Of a DNA stretch of 64,000 bases, positions 44,816-56,463 are shown piece after piece. This stretch comes from Marichromatium gracile (GTDB lineage: Bacteria > Pseudomonadota > Gammaproteobacteria > Chromatiales > Chromatiaceae). The stretch lies in NCBI RefSeq assembly GCF_004343155.1, contig NZ_SMDC01000004.1, positions 1 to 64,000 of the forward strand, in the 5' to 3' direction. Every line of letters starts with the position of its first letter. Positions within the stretch are counted from its first letter, which is position 1. Under the pieces are notes generated by a model. The model did not search any database. It was not told the origin of the DNA and worked only from the letters and a program-made list of their open reading frames with translations. Position numbers and translations under genes: made by a program.

Positions 44816-45463
44816 CTAGTCGGTCGCGGCCAGCTCCAGCATGACCTCGTTGCGACGCAGGAAACCCGGGGTGAGGGGGTCGTTGTAGTAGGCATAGGTC
44901 GGCGCGCCGGCGACGGCGAGGCCGCGCGTCTCGAGCCAGGCGCGCAGCCTCGACTCCTGCTCGGCGATCAACGCATCGGTGGCGCGTCCGGAGAAGCGGA
45001 TCGCGGCCACGCGACGCGGCTCCAGCGCGCGCAGCCGCACCGTCTCGCCCGCCGGTGCCGGCAGGCTGTCGAGGTCGTAGCGCGCCGGCATGATGAAGCG
45101 CACCGCCCACTGACCCGCCGCGTCGGTCGGGGTCTGGGTGACCGGAACCGTCATCGCGATCGGCTCGTCGGCGGGCGTCTGGGTCACCGGGGCGGTCATC
45201 GACACCGACTCGCCCTCGCGCTCCTTGGCGAAGATATAGCCGGCCAGCGGCCCGAAACCCGCGCTCAGCGCCGCGCGCCGGTCGCCGTCGCGGCGCACCT
45301 CGGCGACGATCAGCGCCGGGTAGTCACGGATCTCGATCGTCTCGTCGCGCTCGACCACCCGGTAATCCGGGGTCTCGACGTTCTGCACCACGAACACGAA
45401 CACCGCCATGGCGACCACGCCGAGCACGGCCATGGCGCCGATCAGGATCAGCACGAACTTCAT
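44816..45463 (-). CDS. SOUL haem-binding family protein
   Basis: The 215-residue protein starts with a hydrophobic anchor (VLILIGAMAVLGVVAMAVFVFVV, about 4-26) and continues with a SOUL/HBP domain: YRVVERDETIEIRDYPALIVAEV, GFGPLAGYIFAKERE, MTAPVTQ twice, and RFIMPARYDLDSLP. Family members bind haem or other tetrapyrroles, with varied and poorly defined roles. The anchor would place the domain on the periplasmic face. In a phototroph a tetrapyrrole-handling role is plausible but not demonstrated. It shares strand and a 34-bp spacing with the DUF2452 gene upstream. Confidence 0.9.
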   Translation of the reverse strand: MKFVLILIGAMAVLGVVAMAVFVFVVQNVETPDYRVVERDETIEIRDYPALIVAEVRRDGDRRAALSAGFGPLAGYIFAKEREGESVSMTAPVTQTPADEPIAMTVPVTQTPTDAAGQWAVRFIMPARYDLDSLPAPAGETVRLRALEPRRVAAIRFSGRATDALIAEQESRLRAWLETRGLAVAGAPTYAYYNDPLTPGFLRRNEVMLELAATD

Positions 45464-45497
45464 TGATCAAACCTCCGGGGTCGGAAACAGGGGGGAT

Positions 45498-45998
45498 TCA
45501 ACGCTCGCCGGACTCGGGACCCAGCCCGCCGATGCGCAACAACTGGCTGACCAGCTCGCCGGTGTCGTCGTCCGCACCGAGCTGCTCGGCGGGGGTCCAG
45601 GAATAGTCGGTCTCGAGCCGGTAGGAGCCGACGAACGCGTGCGGCACCGCGCCGCCCCAGTCCTCCGGCGAGAGCATCGAGAAGAAGGTGCGACCATCGG
45701 CGCGACGATAGAGGTGATAGGTCTTGCCGGGGATACGCTTGAAGGCGCACTGGGCCTGGTTGAGCGCCTGCTCGACCTGGGCGTCGGCCAGCACCTTGCG
45801 CGCCTCCTGCTGGAGCAGCTTGATCTGATCGGCAATGACGCGCAGCTTGGCCCCGGTGCGGGCACCGAGCATCGCCTCGGCCCGCTCGACCTCGGCGGTG
45901 AGCTCGCGGGTATCGAAGGCCGGGGCCAGCCGGCTGACCGGATAGGGGGCGCTGCGCTCGTCTCCGGTGTGCAGCACCGGCTTGTGGTCGTCGCTCAT
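45498..45998 (-). CDS. DUF2452 domain-containing protein
   Basis: The 166-residue product matches the DUF2452 family: FDTRELTAEVERAEAMLGA, LRVIADQIKLLQQEARKVLADA, and FKRIPGKTYHLYRRADGRTFFSMLSPEDWGG. It is predicted cytoplasmic, with a central helical region and no transmembrane segment. The function is unknown. I chose the ATG at 45998 because the longer frame upstream lacks family similarity and overlaps the presumed promoter of the divergent MidA-type gene. Confidence 0.85.
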   Translation of the reverse strand: MSDDHKPVLHTGDERSAPYPVSRLAPAFDTRELTAEVERAEAMLGARTGAKLRVIADQIKLLQQEARKVLADAQVEQALNQAQCAFKRIPGKTYHLYRRADGRTFFSMLSPEDWGGAVPHAFVGSYRLETDYSWTPAEQLGADDDTGELVSQLLRIGGLGPESGER

Positions 45999-46150
45999 GC
46001 AATCTCCTGAATCACTGATCTCACCGGCAACAGATGGCGCTGGCGGACGAAGAACTCCAGCCACATCCGAGGCCCGGTGGTGCACATCGAGGGTCGATGC
46101 CGGGTATTCTACCCACCAATCCAGCCCCATCGCTTCGAGCCGGCCATACC

Positions 46151-47308
46151 ATGCACGCCCCTGAAGAGACCCGCCACGCCCAACGCATCAGCACCGCGCT
46201 CAGCGCGCGCATCGACGCGGAGATCGCCGCCAGCGCCGACGCCCTGCTGCCCTTCGACCGCTTCATGGAGCTGGCGCTCTACGCCCCCGGGCTCGGCTAC
46301 TATGTCGCCGGCGCGCCCAAGTTCGGCCGCGGCGGCGACTTCATCACCGCCCCCGAGTACTCGCCGCTGTTCGGCCAGTGCCTTGCCGCGCAGTGCGCCG
46401 AGGCGCTGGCGCGGCTCGGCGGCGGCGACGTGCTGGAGTTCGGCGCCGGCAGCGGCGCGCTCGCCGCCCAGGTCATCACACAACTCGCCGCGCTCGACCG
46501 GCTGCCCGAACGCTATCTCATCCTCGAGCCCAGCCCCGACCTGCAGGCCGCCCAGCGCGAGCGCCTCGCCACCCTGCCCGCGCCGCTGGCCGCGCGCTGT
46601 CACTGGCTCGAGCGGCTGCCCGAGGGGTTCAACGGGGTGGTCATCGGCAACGAGGTGCTCGATGCCATGCCGGTGCACCGCTTCGCCATCGGCGCCGCGG
46701 GCGAGGTGCTCGAGGTCTTCGTCACCGGCGAGGACGGGCAGTTCCGCGAGGTCCAGGCCGCGGCGCGCTCGCCGGGGCTGGTCGAGGCGGTCGAGGCGCT
46801 GCAGGCGGCGGGGCTGGCCCGCGCCCCCGGCTACGGCTCCGAGATCAACCTCCGGCTCGGTCCCTGGTTCGCCGCGCTCGACGGCGCACTCGAACACGCC
46901 CTGGTGCTGCTCGCCGACTACGGCTATCCGCGTCCGCTCTACTACCACCCCGAGCGCGACATGGGCACGCTGATGTGTCACCACCGCCATCGCGCCCATG
47001 ACGACCCCTACCGTCACCCCGGGCTGCAGGACATCACCGCCCATGTCGACTTCAGCGCCGTGGCCGAGGCCGCGACGCGCGCCGGCTTCGGGCTGGCCGG
47101 GTTCACCACCCAGGCGCATTTTCTCATCGGTTGCGGCATCGACACCCTGCTCGCCGCCGCCCCCGACCCGCTCGATCTCGCCCAGCAGGCCAAGCAATTA
47201 TTGCTGCCCGACGCCATGGGCGAGCGCTTCAAGGTGATCGGGCTGACGCGCGGACTCGACGGTCCGTGGCGCGGCTTCGGCGAGCGCGATCTCGGCGATC
47301 GACTCTGA
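46151..47308 (+). CDS. MidA/NDUFAF7-like SAM-dependent methyltransferase
   Basis: The 385-residue product belongs to the family of human NDUFAF7 (MidA): PFDRFMELALYAPGLGYYVA, GGDFITAPEYSPLFGQCLA, the SAM loop VLEFGAGSGALAAQVI, VVIGNEVLDAMPVHRF, and LLLADYGYPRPLYYHPERDMGTLMCH. NDUFAF7 methylates an arginine in the NDUFS2 subunit of mitochondrial complex I; the bacterial target is not settled. The chosen start at 46151 gives the normal length. A TauE-type gene follows 58 bp downstream. Confidence 0.9.
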   Translation: MHAPEETRHAQRISTALSARIDAEIAASADALLPFDRFMELALYAPGLGYYVAGAPKFGRGGDFITAPEYSPLFGQCLAAQCAEALARLGGGDVLEFGAGSGALAAQVITQLAALDRLPERYLILEPSPDLQAAQRERLATLPAPLAARCHWLERLPEGFNGVVIGNEVLDAMPVHRFAIGAAGEVLEVFVTGEDGQFREVQAAARSPGLVEAVEALQAAGLARAPGYGSEINLRLGPWFAALDGALEHALVLLADYGYPRPLYYHPERDMGTLMCHHRHRAHDDPYRHPGLQDITAHVDFSAVAEAATRAGFGLAGFTTQAHFLIGCGIDTLLAAAPDPLDLAQQAKQLLLPDAMGERFKVIGLTRGLDGPWRGFGERDLGDRL

Positions 47309-47366
47309 CCGGTGCGGCCACGGCGGGCTATGATGGCGGCTTTGTCGCCGTCACAGGACCCGCACC

Positions 47367-48167
47367 ATGCCGCTCGTCGAAGTCATCGCGCTGATCGCCC
47401 TCGGTCTCTGCTCCGGCCTGCTCGCCGGGCTCTTCGGGGTCGGCGGCGGGGCGGTGATCGTCCCCGCGCTGATGCTGCTCTTCCCGCTGTTCGACCTCGG
47501 CGGCCCCTGGCTTGCGCACCTGGCCGTCGGCACCTCGCTGGCGACCATCATCGGCACCGGGATCGCCTCCACCCTCGCCCACCACGGTCGCGGCGGGGTG
47601 CGCTGGGAGCTGGTCGCGCGTCTGGCCCCGGGGATCGTGCTCGGCGCCTGGATCGGCGCGGCGCTCGCCGGGGTGCTGCCCGAGGTCTGGCTGCGGCGGC
47701 TGTTCGCCGTCTTCCTCGCGGTGATGGGGCTGCGCATGGTGCTGCGCGCACGCGCCCCGGCGGGCGATCGCCCGCTGCCGGGCTGGCGCGGCATGCTCGG
47801 CGCCGGCGGCGGCATCGGCGGGCTCTCGGCGCTGGTCGGGATCGGCGGCGGCACCCTCACCGTGCCCTTTCTCGGCGCCCACGGGGTGGAGATGCGCCAG
47901 GCCGTCGGCACCTCGGCCGCCTGCGGACTGCCGATCGCCATCGCCGGGATGATCGGCTTCGTGGTGGTGGGCTGGGGACGCGAGGGCCTGCCGGTCGGCA
48001 GCACCGGCTTCGTCTACTGGCCGGCGGTGCTCGCCATCCTGCTGGCGAGCATCCCCAGCGCCCCGCTCGGTGCGCGGCTCGCCCACACGCTGCCGGTGGC
48101 GCTGCTCAAGCGGCTGTTCGGCGCGCTGCTGCTGTTGATCGCCACCCGGCTCGCGCTCGGCGGCTGA
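47367..48167 (+). CDS. sulfite exporter TauE/SafE family protein
   Basis: The 266-residue membrane protein has two halves, each with a glycine-rich motif (GLLAGLFGVGGGAVIVPAL and GGLSALVGIGGGTLTVPFL), and eight hydrophobic segments, as usual for TauE/SafE transporters. These export sulfite, sulfoacetate or related organosulfur anions, although many members have untested substrates. A sulfur-oxidising host would make sulfite export relevant, but this is context-based inference. An AGGA lies before the start. Confidence 0.9.
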   Translation: MPLVEVIALIALGLCSGLLAGLFGVGGGAVIVPALMLLFPLFDLGGPWLAHLAVGTSLATIIGTGIASTLAHHGRGGVRWELVARLAPGIVLGAWIGAALAGVLPEVWLRRLFAVFLAVMGLRMVLRARAPAGDRPLPGWRGMLGAGGGIGGLSALVGIGGGTLTVPFLGAHGVEMRQAVGTSAACGLPIAIAGMIGFVVVGWGREGLPVGSTGFVYWPAVLAILLASIPSAPLGARLAHTLPVALLKRLFGALLLLIATRLALGG

Positions 48168-48174
48168 GTCCCGC

Positions 48175-48717
48175 TCAGCGCTCGGCGCCGAGCACCAGAC
48201 GACGGTAGAGAAAGATCTGGCCGCTGGCGTCGCGCAGCGCCAGCCGGCCACGGTCGAGCGCGAACTCGAAGCGATGATCGAACTGGGCGCGCGGGTTGGT
48301 CAGCTCCAGCCAGCGCTCGGCGATGCGCAGCTCGCCGTCGATATAGCCGCCGTGGGCCGAGTAGAGCCGGTAACGATCGCCCTGCACGATCAACAGACTG
48401 CCGTCGCTGCCCTCCCACTCGCCATCGAGCGAGGTCACCCCGGCCGCCTCCCCGAGCGAGCGCGCAAACCGCTCCATGCCTCCGGCGCCGGGCATCCCCA
48501 AGGTATCGAAGGCCGAGGGCCAGCCCGGCACCCCGGCCTGCCCCGACCAGCCGCCGCGCTGCGGCGCGAACAACCCCATCGCCTCCATCATCTGCGCCAT
48601 GGCATCGGCCATCGCCTCGCGCGAGATCCCCCCCGAGGCCAGCGCCAGCGGCGCGACGGCCAACGACGCGCACAGCGCGCAGACCCACGAGGAACGACGG
48701 AGGGACAGCATGGACAT
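48175..48717 (-). CDS. hypothetical exported protein, 180 residues
   Basis: I do not recognise the family. The N-terminus is a signal peptide (basic RRSS then VCALCASLAVAPLALASG), so the protein is exported. After a Met- and Ala-rich helical part (REAMADAMAQMMEAMGLF) there is a Gly/Pro-rich linker. A C-terminal beta-rich region follows (LDGEWEGSDGSLLIVQGDRYRLY, WLELTNPRAQFDHRFEFAL) that resembles small lipocalin-like or heat-shock-type periplasmic domains. It is convergent to the TauE-type gene with a 7-bp gap. A second in-frame ATG two codons later is equally likely. Confidence 0.72.
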   Translation of the reverse strand: MSMLSLRRSSWVCALCASLAVAPLALASGGISREAMADAMAQMMEAMGLFAPQRGGWSGQAGVPGWPSAFDTLGMPGAGGMERFARSLGEAAGVTSLDGEWEGSDGSLLIVQGDRYRLYSAHGGYIDGELRIAERWLELTNPRAQFDHRFEFALDRGRLALRDASGQIFLYRRLVLGAER

Positions 48718-48790
48718 GGACAGGGAACGACAACGGTGACCACGGAAGGCGCGCTAGTGTAGCAGACGGGACCGGCGCGGCGGGCTGTCC

Positions 48791-48938
48791 AGCCACCAGC
48801 CGTCAGCCACCAGCCGTCAGCCGCCAGTGGGGAGGGTTGGCGCACTGACGACGGCAGAGGCCGATGTCTTGCGGCGACGGTGGGGGAAGAGCGCCCGCTG
48901 GTAGCTGACGGCTGACGGCTGGCGGCTGGTCGCTGACG
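48791..48938. repeat. inverted cluster of AGCCACCAGCCGTC-like repeats
   Basis: On the left, two perfect copies of a 14-base unit (48791-48804 and 48805-48818) are followed by a partial copy to 48827. On the right, about 75 bp away, a degenerate array of the reverse complement (GCTGACGGCTGACGGCTGGC, within 48903-48938) faces it. The element fills most of the gap between the exported-protein gene and the transglycosylase gene. It could fold into a long hairpin and resembles dispersed extragenic repeats. Confidence 0.6.
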
Positions 48939-48945
48939 CCCCGCC

Positions 48946-50907
48946 TCACTCCCCCGCCGGTGCGACCCGGGGCGCCAGCCAGTCGCGGACCCGGGGGCGG
49001 TCGCTGTCGAGTCGGGCGGCGTAGATGGCGCGGTAGGTGAGCACCCGCTCGACATAGCCGCGGGTCTCGACGAAGGGGATGGTGGCGATCCAGCGGTCGG
49101 TGGCGAGCGCGCGCGTCGGGCGCCACCGCGCGACCCGCGCGGGGCCGGCGTTGTAGGCGGCGGTGGCCAGGGCGACATGCTCGAAACGCCCCTGCATCCG
49201 CGCCAGATAGGCGCTGCCGAGACCGATGTTGCGCCCCGGGTCGAGCAGCGCCCAGCGCGACTCGAGCGGCGTGCCGAGCGCTTCGGCCATGTCGCGCGCG
49301 GTGCTCGGCAACAGCTGCATCAGCCCGACGGCGCCGGCGTGCGAGGCGAGCGTGCGCGCGAACACGCTCTCCTGGCGGATCACCGCGAACACCCACGCCG
49401 GGGCGAGCCCCTGGGCGCGCGCGGCGGCCTCGACCTCGGCGCGATGGGCGAGCGGGAAGCGCAGCGCCAGATCGTCCCAGTAATCGGTGCGCGCCAGGGT
49501 GCGGATCGCCTGATCGTGCCAGCCGAAGACATCGGCGACATAGGCCGCGGCGAGCAGGTCGGCGCGGTCGAGGTCGCGGGTCAGCGCGCGCCACTCGCGG
49601 CGCATCTCGGTGTCGCGCCCGAGGGCGTCGAGTTCGCGCATCCGCCGCACCGGCGCCAGCGCGGTGAGGCGGGCGATGCGCGCGGGCTCGGCCGGGGTCA
49701 CCCGGTGGTGCATGCGATAGGGCAGGTCGAGTCGGTCGGCGGCCATGAAACCCCACAGGCTGCGCGCGCGGGCGGCGCGCGCGAACAGCGCCCGCGCCGC
49801 CTCCGGGTGCCCCAGCTCGGCCTCGGCGCGGGCCTGCCAGTAGAGCCAGCGATCGGTCTTGACCTCGCCCTCGGGCATGCGCTCGACCCAGCGCGCCACC
49901 CAGTCCCACTCGCCTCGCGCGAGCGCCGCGCGCAGCCGTCGCTCCTGCGCATCGAGCGTCTCGGGCAGGGCGTGCAGCCCGTCCCACAGGGCGAACCCGC
50001 CGGCGGCATCGCCGCGCTCCACCAGCGCCTCGCCGAGCGCGGCGCGGACCCGGTCGGCGGCCTCGGCGTCGAGGTCGAGCGCCGCGCGCCACCGCGCGAA
50101 GGCAGTACGCGCGCGCTCGGCATCGCGCGCGGCAAGCCGTGTCAGCACGTCGGCGAGGATCACCGCGCGCAGCGGCTGCGGGGGCAGCGCGGCGCCGGTG
50201 TCAGGCAGCCGCTCGGGGGCGGCGCGCAGCGCCAGCCAGCGTTCGAGCCAGGGGCGCTCGCGCGCCGGCAGATCGGCGCCGAGATGACGCGCGAGTCCGT
50301 CCTGGCCGGCCTCGAGCGCGAGCCGGATGCGCGCCCACACCCGCTCCGGGGTCAGTCCCCCGGCGGCGCGCCAGGCATCGAACACCGGGTCGCAGGCATC
50401 CGGCTGAGAACGCCCGCTGCGCCACAGCGGCTCGACCTCGGCGAGTGCGCGCGCGCTCGCGCCGGTCTCGATCAGCGCGCGCAGATAGAGACAGCGCCGC
50501 TCGACATCCTCCTCGGGCCGATAGAGCCTGCGGTAATCGGCCCAGCGCCCGGCCGCGGCGAGGCGTTCGAGATAGGCGCGGCGCAACCGCCAGGCGAGCT
50601 GGCTCTCGGGCTCGACGGCGAGGAAACGCTCGATGGCCGCGTCCGGCGTGTTGTCGAGGTCGGCGGTGAGCTCGGCGAAGCGCAGATAGGGATGGAGCGG
50701 ATAGTCGCGCAACGCCCGTTCGAGCCGGGCGAAGGTCTCGCCATCGCCCTGCTCGAGCGCGCGCTCGGCGGCGAGGAAATCGGCGCGTGCCTGGAGCGTG
50801 TCGAGACCACGCGCCTGCGCCGCGCCCACCGCCAGCATCAGCACCAGCAAGGGCGCGCGCCAGAGACGACGAGGCCAGCGACGGGCAAACGGCGCCACCA
50901 CGCTCAC
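48946..50907 (-). CDS. slt: soluble lytic murein transglycosylase (Slt70 type)
   Basis: The product (653 residues from a GTG at 50905-50907; 670 if the upstream TTG at 50958 is used) has a signal sequence (RRLWRAPLLVLMLAVGAAQA). A long superhelical domain of paired helices follows, then a C-terminal SLT domain with the catalytic Glu in FAVIRQESVFART (about residue 513), AGAVGLMQLLPSTA, and YNAGPARV. It cleaves peptidoglycan glycan chains to 1,6-anhydromuramyl products in the periplasm. The start is uncertain because there is no ATG in the region. It is divergent from the Memo-family gene. Confidence 0.93.
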   Translation of the reverse strand: MSVVAPFARRWPRRLWRAPLLVLMLAVGAAQARGLDTLQARADFLAAERALEQGDGETFARLERALRDYPLHPYLRFAELTADLDNTPDAAIERFLAVEPESQLAWRLRRAYLERLAAAGRWADYRRLYRPEEDVERRCLYLRALIETGASARALAEVEPLWRSGRSQPDACDPVFDAWRAAGGLTPERVWARIRLALEAGQDGLARHLGADLPARERPWLERWLALRAAPERLPDTGAALPPQPLRAVILADVLTRLAARDAERARTAFARWRAALDLDAEAADRVRAALGEALVERGDAAGGFALWDGLHALPETLDAQERRLRAALARGEWDWVARWVERMPEGEVKTDRWLYWQARAEAELGHPEAARALFARAARARSLWGFMAADRLDLPYRMHHRVTPAEPARIARLTALAPVRRMRELDALGRDTEMRREWRALTRDLDRADLLAAAYVADVFGWHDQAIRTLARTDYWDDLALRFPLAHRAEVEAAARAQGLAPAWVFAVIRQESVFARTLASHAGAVGLMQLLPSTARDMAEALGTPLESRWALLDPGRNIGLGSAYLARMQGRFEHVALATAAYNAGPARVARWRPTRALATDRWIATIPFVETRGYVERVLTYRAIYAARLDSDRPRVRDWLAPRVAPAGE

Positions 50908-51132
50908 CCGCGCATCCGGGAGGGCGCGACGGCGCGGGCGTTGCCCTCTCGCCGACAACGACGATAATGGAACAGGGGATGCGGTCGCGCATCACGATCG
51001 ATTCGCACGGTAACGGACTCCCGCGCCAGCGCATCAGTCAACGGGCATGGTCCCGGGCGACGGCGCCCGGAGTCGCTAGCATAACCAAGCCCGACCAGCA
51101 GCGTCGATGGGTCCCGATCGGGAGAAACCGAC

Positions 51133-51915
51133 ATGCCACAGACTCGACCACCCGCCGTTGCCGGGCGCTTCTACCCGGCCAGCCCCGAGGCGCTCGGCGC
51201 CGAGATCGACGGCTATCTCGCCGTCGCCGCCACCGGCCCGACGCCCAAGGCGATCGTCGTCCCCCACGCCGGCTATCGCTACAGCGGCGCGATCGCCGGA
51301 CACGCCTATGCGGCGCTCGGCGAGGCGCGCGCGCGCATCCGCCGGGTGGTGCTGCTCGGCCCGGCGCACCGGGTGGCGGTGCGCGGCATCGCCACCAGCG
51401 CGGCGACGGCCTTCGCCACCCCGCTCGGTGAGGTCGTGCTCGATCAGGTCGCCATCGCCCAGGCGCTGGCCTTCGACTGGGTGCACACCCTCGAGGCCGC
51501 GCATGCCGAGGAGCACAGCCTGGAGGTCCAGCTGCCCTTCCTGCAGCGCGCGCTCGATGACTTCTCGCTGGTCCCGCTGGTCGTCGGCGAGACCCCGACG
51601 GCCGAACTCGTCGCCCTGCTCGAGGCGCTGTGGGGCGGCGCGGAGACGCTGATCGTGGTCAGCTCCGATCTCAGCCACTACCAGCTGCGCGCCGAGGCCC
51701 AGGCACTCGATCGCGCCACCTCGACGGCGATCGAGCGGCTCGACGCCGCGGCCATCACCCCGGATCACGCCTGCGGCTGCTATCCGCTGCGCGGCCTGCT
51801 GGCGCTCGCCCGACGCCACGGGCTGGCCGCGCACACCCTGGCGCTCGGCGACTCGGGCGCGGTCTCGGGGACCCCGCAACAGGTCGTCGGCTATGGCGCC
51901 TATGCCTTCCACTGA
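51133..51915 (+). CDS. amrB: AmmeMemoRadiSam system protein B (Memo family)
   Basis: The 260-residue product has the Memo-family residues in order: VAGRFYPASPEALGAEID, VVPHAGYRYSGAIAGHAY (metal His), LLGPAHR, EEHSLEVQLPFLQR and VVSSDLSHY. Memo has a fold related to extradiol dioxygenases and non-haem iron sites; its enzymatic role in bacteria is not established. The next gene encodes the AMMECR1 partner, overlapping by up to 23 bp. The third partner, the radical SAM protein AmrS, is not in the window. Confidence 0.92.
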   Translation: MPQTRPPAVAGRFYPASPEALGAEIDGYLAVAATGPTPKAIVVPHAGYRYSGAIAGHAYAALGEARARIRRVVLLGPAHRVAVRGIATSAATAFATPLGEVVLDQVAIAQALAFDWVHTLEAAHAEEHSLEVQLPFLQRALDDFSLVPLVVGETPTAELVALLEALWGGAETLIVVSSDLSHYQLRAEAQALDRATSTAIERLDAAAITPDHACGCYPLRGLLALARRHGLAAHTLALGDSGAVSGTPQQVVGYGAYAFH

Positions 51916-52516
51916 ACGCGCACTCGACGCCGCGGCCCGCGCCCTGCTGCTGCGCGTGGCGCTGCAGGCCATCGACCACGGGCTCGCGGGCGGCGCGCGG
52001 CTCGACCCCGACCCCGCGCGCTACCCGCCGCCGCTGCGCGCCGAGGGCGCCTGCTTCGTCACCCTCGAGCACGCCGGTGCGCTGCGCGGCTGTGTCGGCA
52101 GCCTCGAACCGCGACGGGCGCTGGTGCGTGATGTCGCCGCCAACGCCCACGCCGCCGCCTTCGCCGACCCGCGCTTCGCGCCGCTGGACGGCGCCGAGCT
52201 GGACGGGCTGCACCTGGAGATCTCGGTGCTCTCCCCGCCGGTCGCGATCGACTGCACCGACGAGGCCGGGTGCCGCGCCGCGCTGCGCCCCGGTGTCGAC
52301 GGCGTGGTGCTGCGCGCGGGACGGCGCCGCGCGACCTTCCTGCCCGCGGTCTGGGCGCAACTGCCCGAGCCCGCCGCCTTCCTCGCCGCGCTGCGTCTCA
52401 AGGCCGGGCTCGGCGCCGATGACTGGCCGCCCGAGCTGCGTCTGGAGCGCTACACCACCGAGCACTTCGGTGCCACCGTCGCAGCACTGCGCGAGACCCC
52501 GGCCCCACCGTCCTAG
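51893..52516 (+). CDS. amrA: AmmeMemoRadiSam system protein A (AMMECR1 family)
   Basis: The 207-residue product has the AMMECR1 signature GALRGCVGSLEP with the conserved LRGCxG hexapeptide region, GACFVTLE, and DGVVLRAGRRRATFLPAVWAQLPEPAAFLAALRLKAGL. The molecular function of AMMECR1 is unknown; it always accompanies Memo and usually a radical SAM protein. The start may be the ATG at 51893 or the one three codons later (51902), both inside the end of the Memo gene, so the two are translationally coupled. Confidence 0.9.
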   Translation: MAPMPSTERALDAAARALLLRVALQAIDHGLAGGARLDPDPARYPPPLRAEGACFVTLEHAGALRGCVGSLEPRRALVRDVAANAHAAAFADPRFAPLDGAELDGLHLEISVLSPPVAIDCTDEAGCRAALRPGVDGVVLRAGRRRATFLPAVWAQLPEPAAFLAALRLKAGLGADDWPPELRLERYTTEHFGATVAALRETPAPPS

Positions 52517-52522
52517 CCCGTC

Positions 52523-52852
52523 TCAGTGCCCGGCGGTGCGCGAGAACAGGTTGATCACCAGTACCCCGGCGAGGATCAGCCCCATGCCGAGGATCGCCGG
52601 CCAGTCCGGGACCTGACCGAACACCAGGGCGCCGATCACCGCGATCAGCACGATCCCCATCCCCGCCCAGATCGCATAGGCGACACCGATGGGGATGGTA
52701 CGCAGCACCAGCGCCAGACAGTAGAAGGCGGCGGCATAGCCGATCACCACCACCAGACTCGGCACCAGCCGGGTGAAGCCGTCGGAGAACTTCAGCGCCG
52801 AGGTCGCGATCACCTCGGCGATGATCGCCAGCCCGAGATACACATAACCCAT
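52523..52852 (-). CDS. small multidrug resistance (EmrE-type) transporter
   Basis: The 109-residue protein has four transmembrane helices and matches EmrE closely: the essential Glu13 (IAEVIATSALK, Glu14 in EmrE), KFSDGFTRLVPS, and GVAYAIWAGMGIVLIAVIG. SMR pumps work as antiparallel dimers that exchange protons for cationic drugs or, in other subtypes, guanidinium. The GFTRLxPS and YAIWAG segments favour the Qac (EmrE) rather than the Gdx (SugE) subtype. I chose the ATG at 52852; an in-frame TTG four codons upstream would give a longer N-terminus than EmrE. Confidence 0.93.
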   Translation of the reverse strand: MGYVYLGLAIIAEVIATSALKFSDGFTRLVPSLVVVIGYAAAFYCLALVLRTIPIGVAYAIWAGMGIVLIAVIGALVFGQVPDWPAILGMGLILAGVLVINLFSRTAGH

Positions 52853-52927
52853 ACGTAGACTCAAGAATCACAGTGCCGCGCCGGCCCCGCCGTGCGGCGG
52901 CCCGGTCGAGCAATCGGTTCAATGGAT

Positions 52928-52949
52928 CGGGGTCCGGTCGAGGACCCCG
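52928..52949 (-). terminator. short hairpin downstream of the methyltransferase gene
   Basis: CGGGGTCC (52928-52935) and GGACCCCG (52942-52949) form a perfect 8-bp stem with a 6-base loop, 27 bp beyond the stop of the minus-strand methyltransferase gene. No T-run follows. Confidence 0.45.
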
Positions 52950-52975
52950 GAGAGCATGCCCGTGCGAGCGCGCGC

Positions 52976-53632
52976 TCAGCCCGGCAGCAGCGTCTGCAGC
53001 CGCATGCGGTCTTCGAGCAGGATCGGGCGCGCGGTGCCATCGGGGCCGAGCAGCGCATCGATGCGCGCCACCGCCGTCGGGTCCTCGGGCAGCGCATAAT
53101 GATCGAACACCGAGCCGATCAGCTCGCTGCGATCCTCGAAGCGCCAGCAGCCACTGAACCCGGCGTCGTAGGCGAGGCGCAACGGACAGCGCGCCACCGC
53201 GCGCTGCGCCGCGGCGACCTCGGCACCCTCGTCGACGAGTTGGGCGAACACCCGCTCGAGCCGCCCGCTCTCGTCGGGCTCGATCACCAGCACCCGCCCG
53301 CCCGGGGCCAGCACCCGCGACGCCTCGGCGAGCGCCCGCGCGGGATCGCGATGATGGTGCAGCGACAGGGTGAAGACCACCAGATCGAAGCGCGCCGGGG
53401 CGAACGGCAGGCGCTCGCCGCTCGCCGCCACCAGCGCCTGAGCGGGCAGGCGCGCGCGCGCCGCATGCAGCGCCGACTGTACCGGATCGAGCGCCACCAG
53501 CGCACCGGCACGCGCGGCCAGGCGCGCGCTGACCCGGCCACTGCCGCAACCGATCTCCAGTACCCGCGCAGTCGCGAGATCGGCCTGCTGTTCGATCTGC
53601 TCGAGCATCCGTCGGTCGGTATCTCTCTGCAT
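52976..53632 (-). CDS. class I SAM-dependent methyltransferase
   Basis: The start at 53632 (MQRDTDRRML) gives 218 residues with the canonical motifs VLEIGCGSGRVSARLA (about 22-37), LVALDPVQSAL, the acidic SGERLPFAPARFDLVVFTLSLHHH, and VLAPGGRVLVIEPDES. The pattern resembles UbiE/ubiquinone-type or lipid methyltransferases. It lies 23 bp downstream of the ACP/FAAL/PlsC gene on the same strand, so a role in modifying the lipid product of that enzyme is a reasonable inference. The substrate is unknown. Confidence 0.85.
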   Translation of the reverse strand: MQRDTDRRMLEQIEQQADLATARVLEIGCGSGRVSARLAARAGALVALDPVQSALHAARARLPAQALVAASGERLPFAPARFDLVVFTLSLHHHRDPARALAEASRVLAPGGRVLVIEPDESGRLERVFAQLVDEGAEVAAAQRAVARCPLRLAYDAGFSGCWRFEDRSELIGSVFDHYALPEDPTAVARIDALLGPDGTARPILLEDRMRLQTLLPG

Positions 53633-53655
53633 CACCCCTCCACGCTCGAAGTCGT

Positions 53656-56424
<2,769 letters not shown>

Positions 56425-56463
56425 GAGGCTTTTCGCTCCTGGCGCCGCGCGCGGCGCCCGGCA

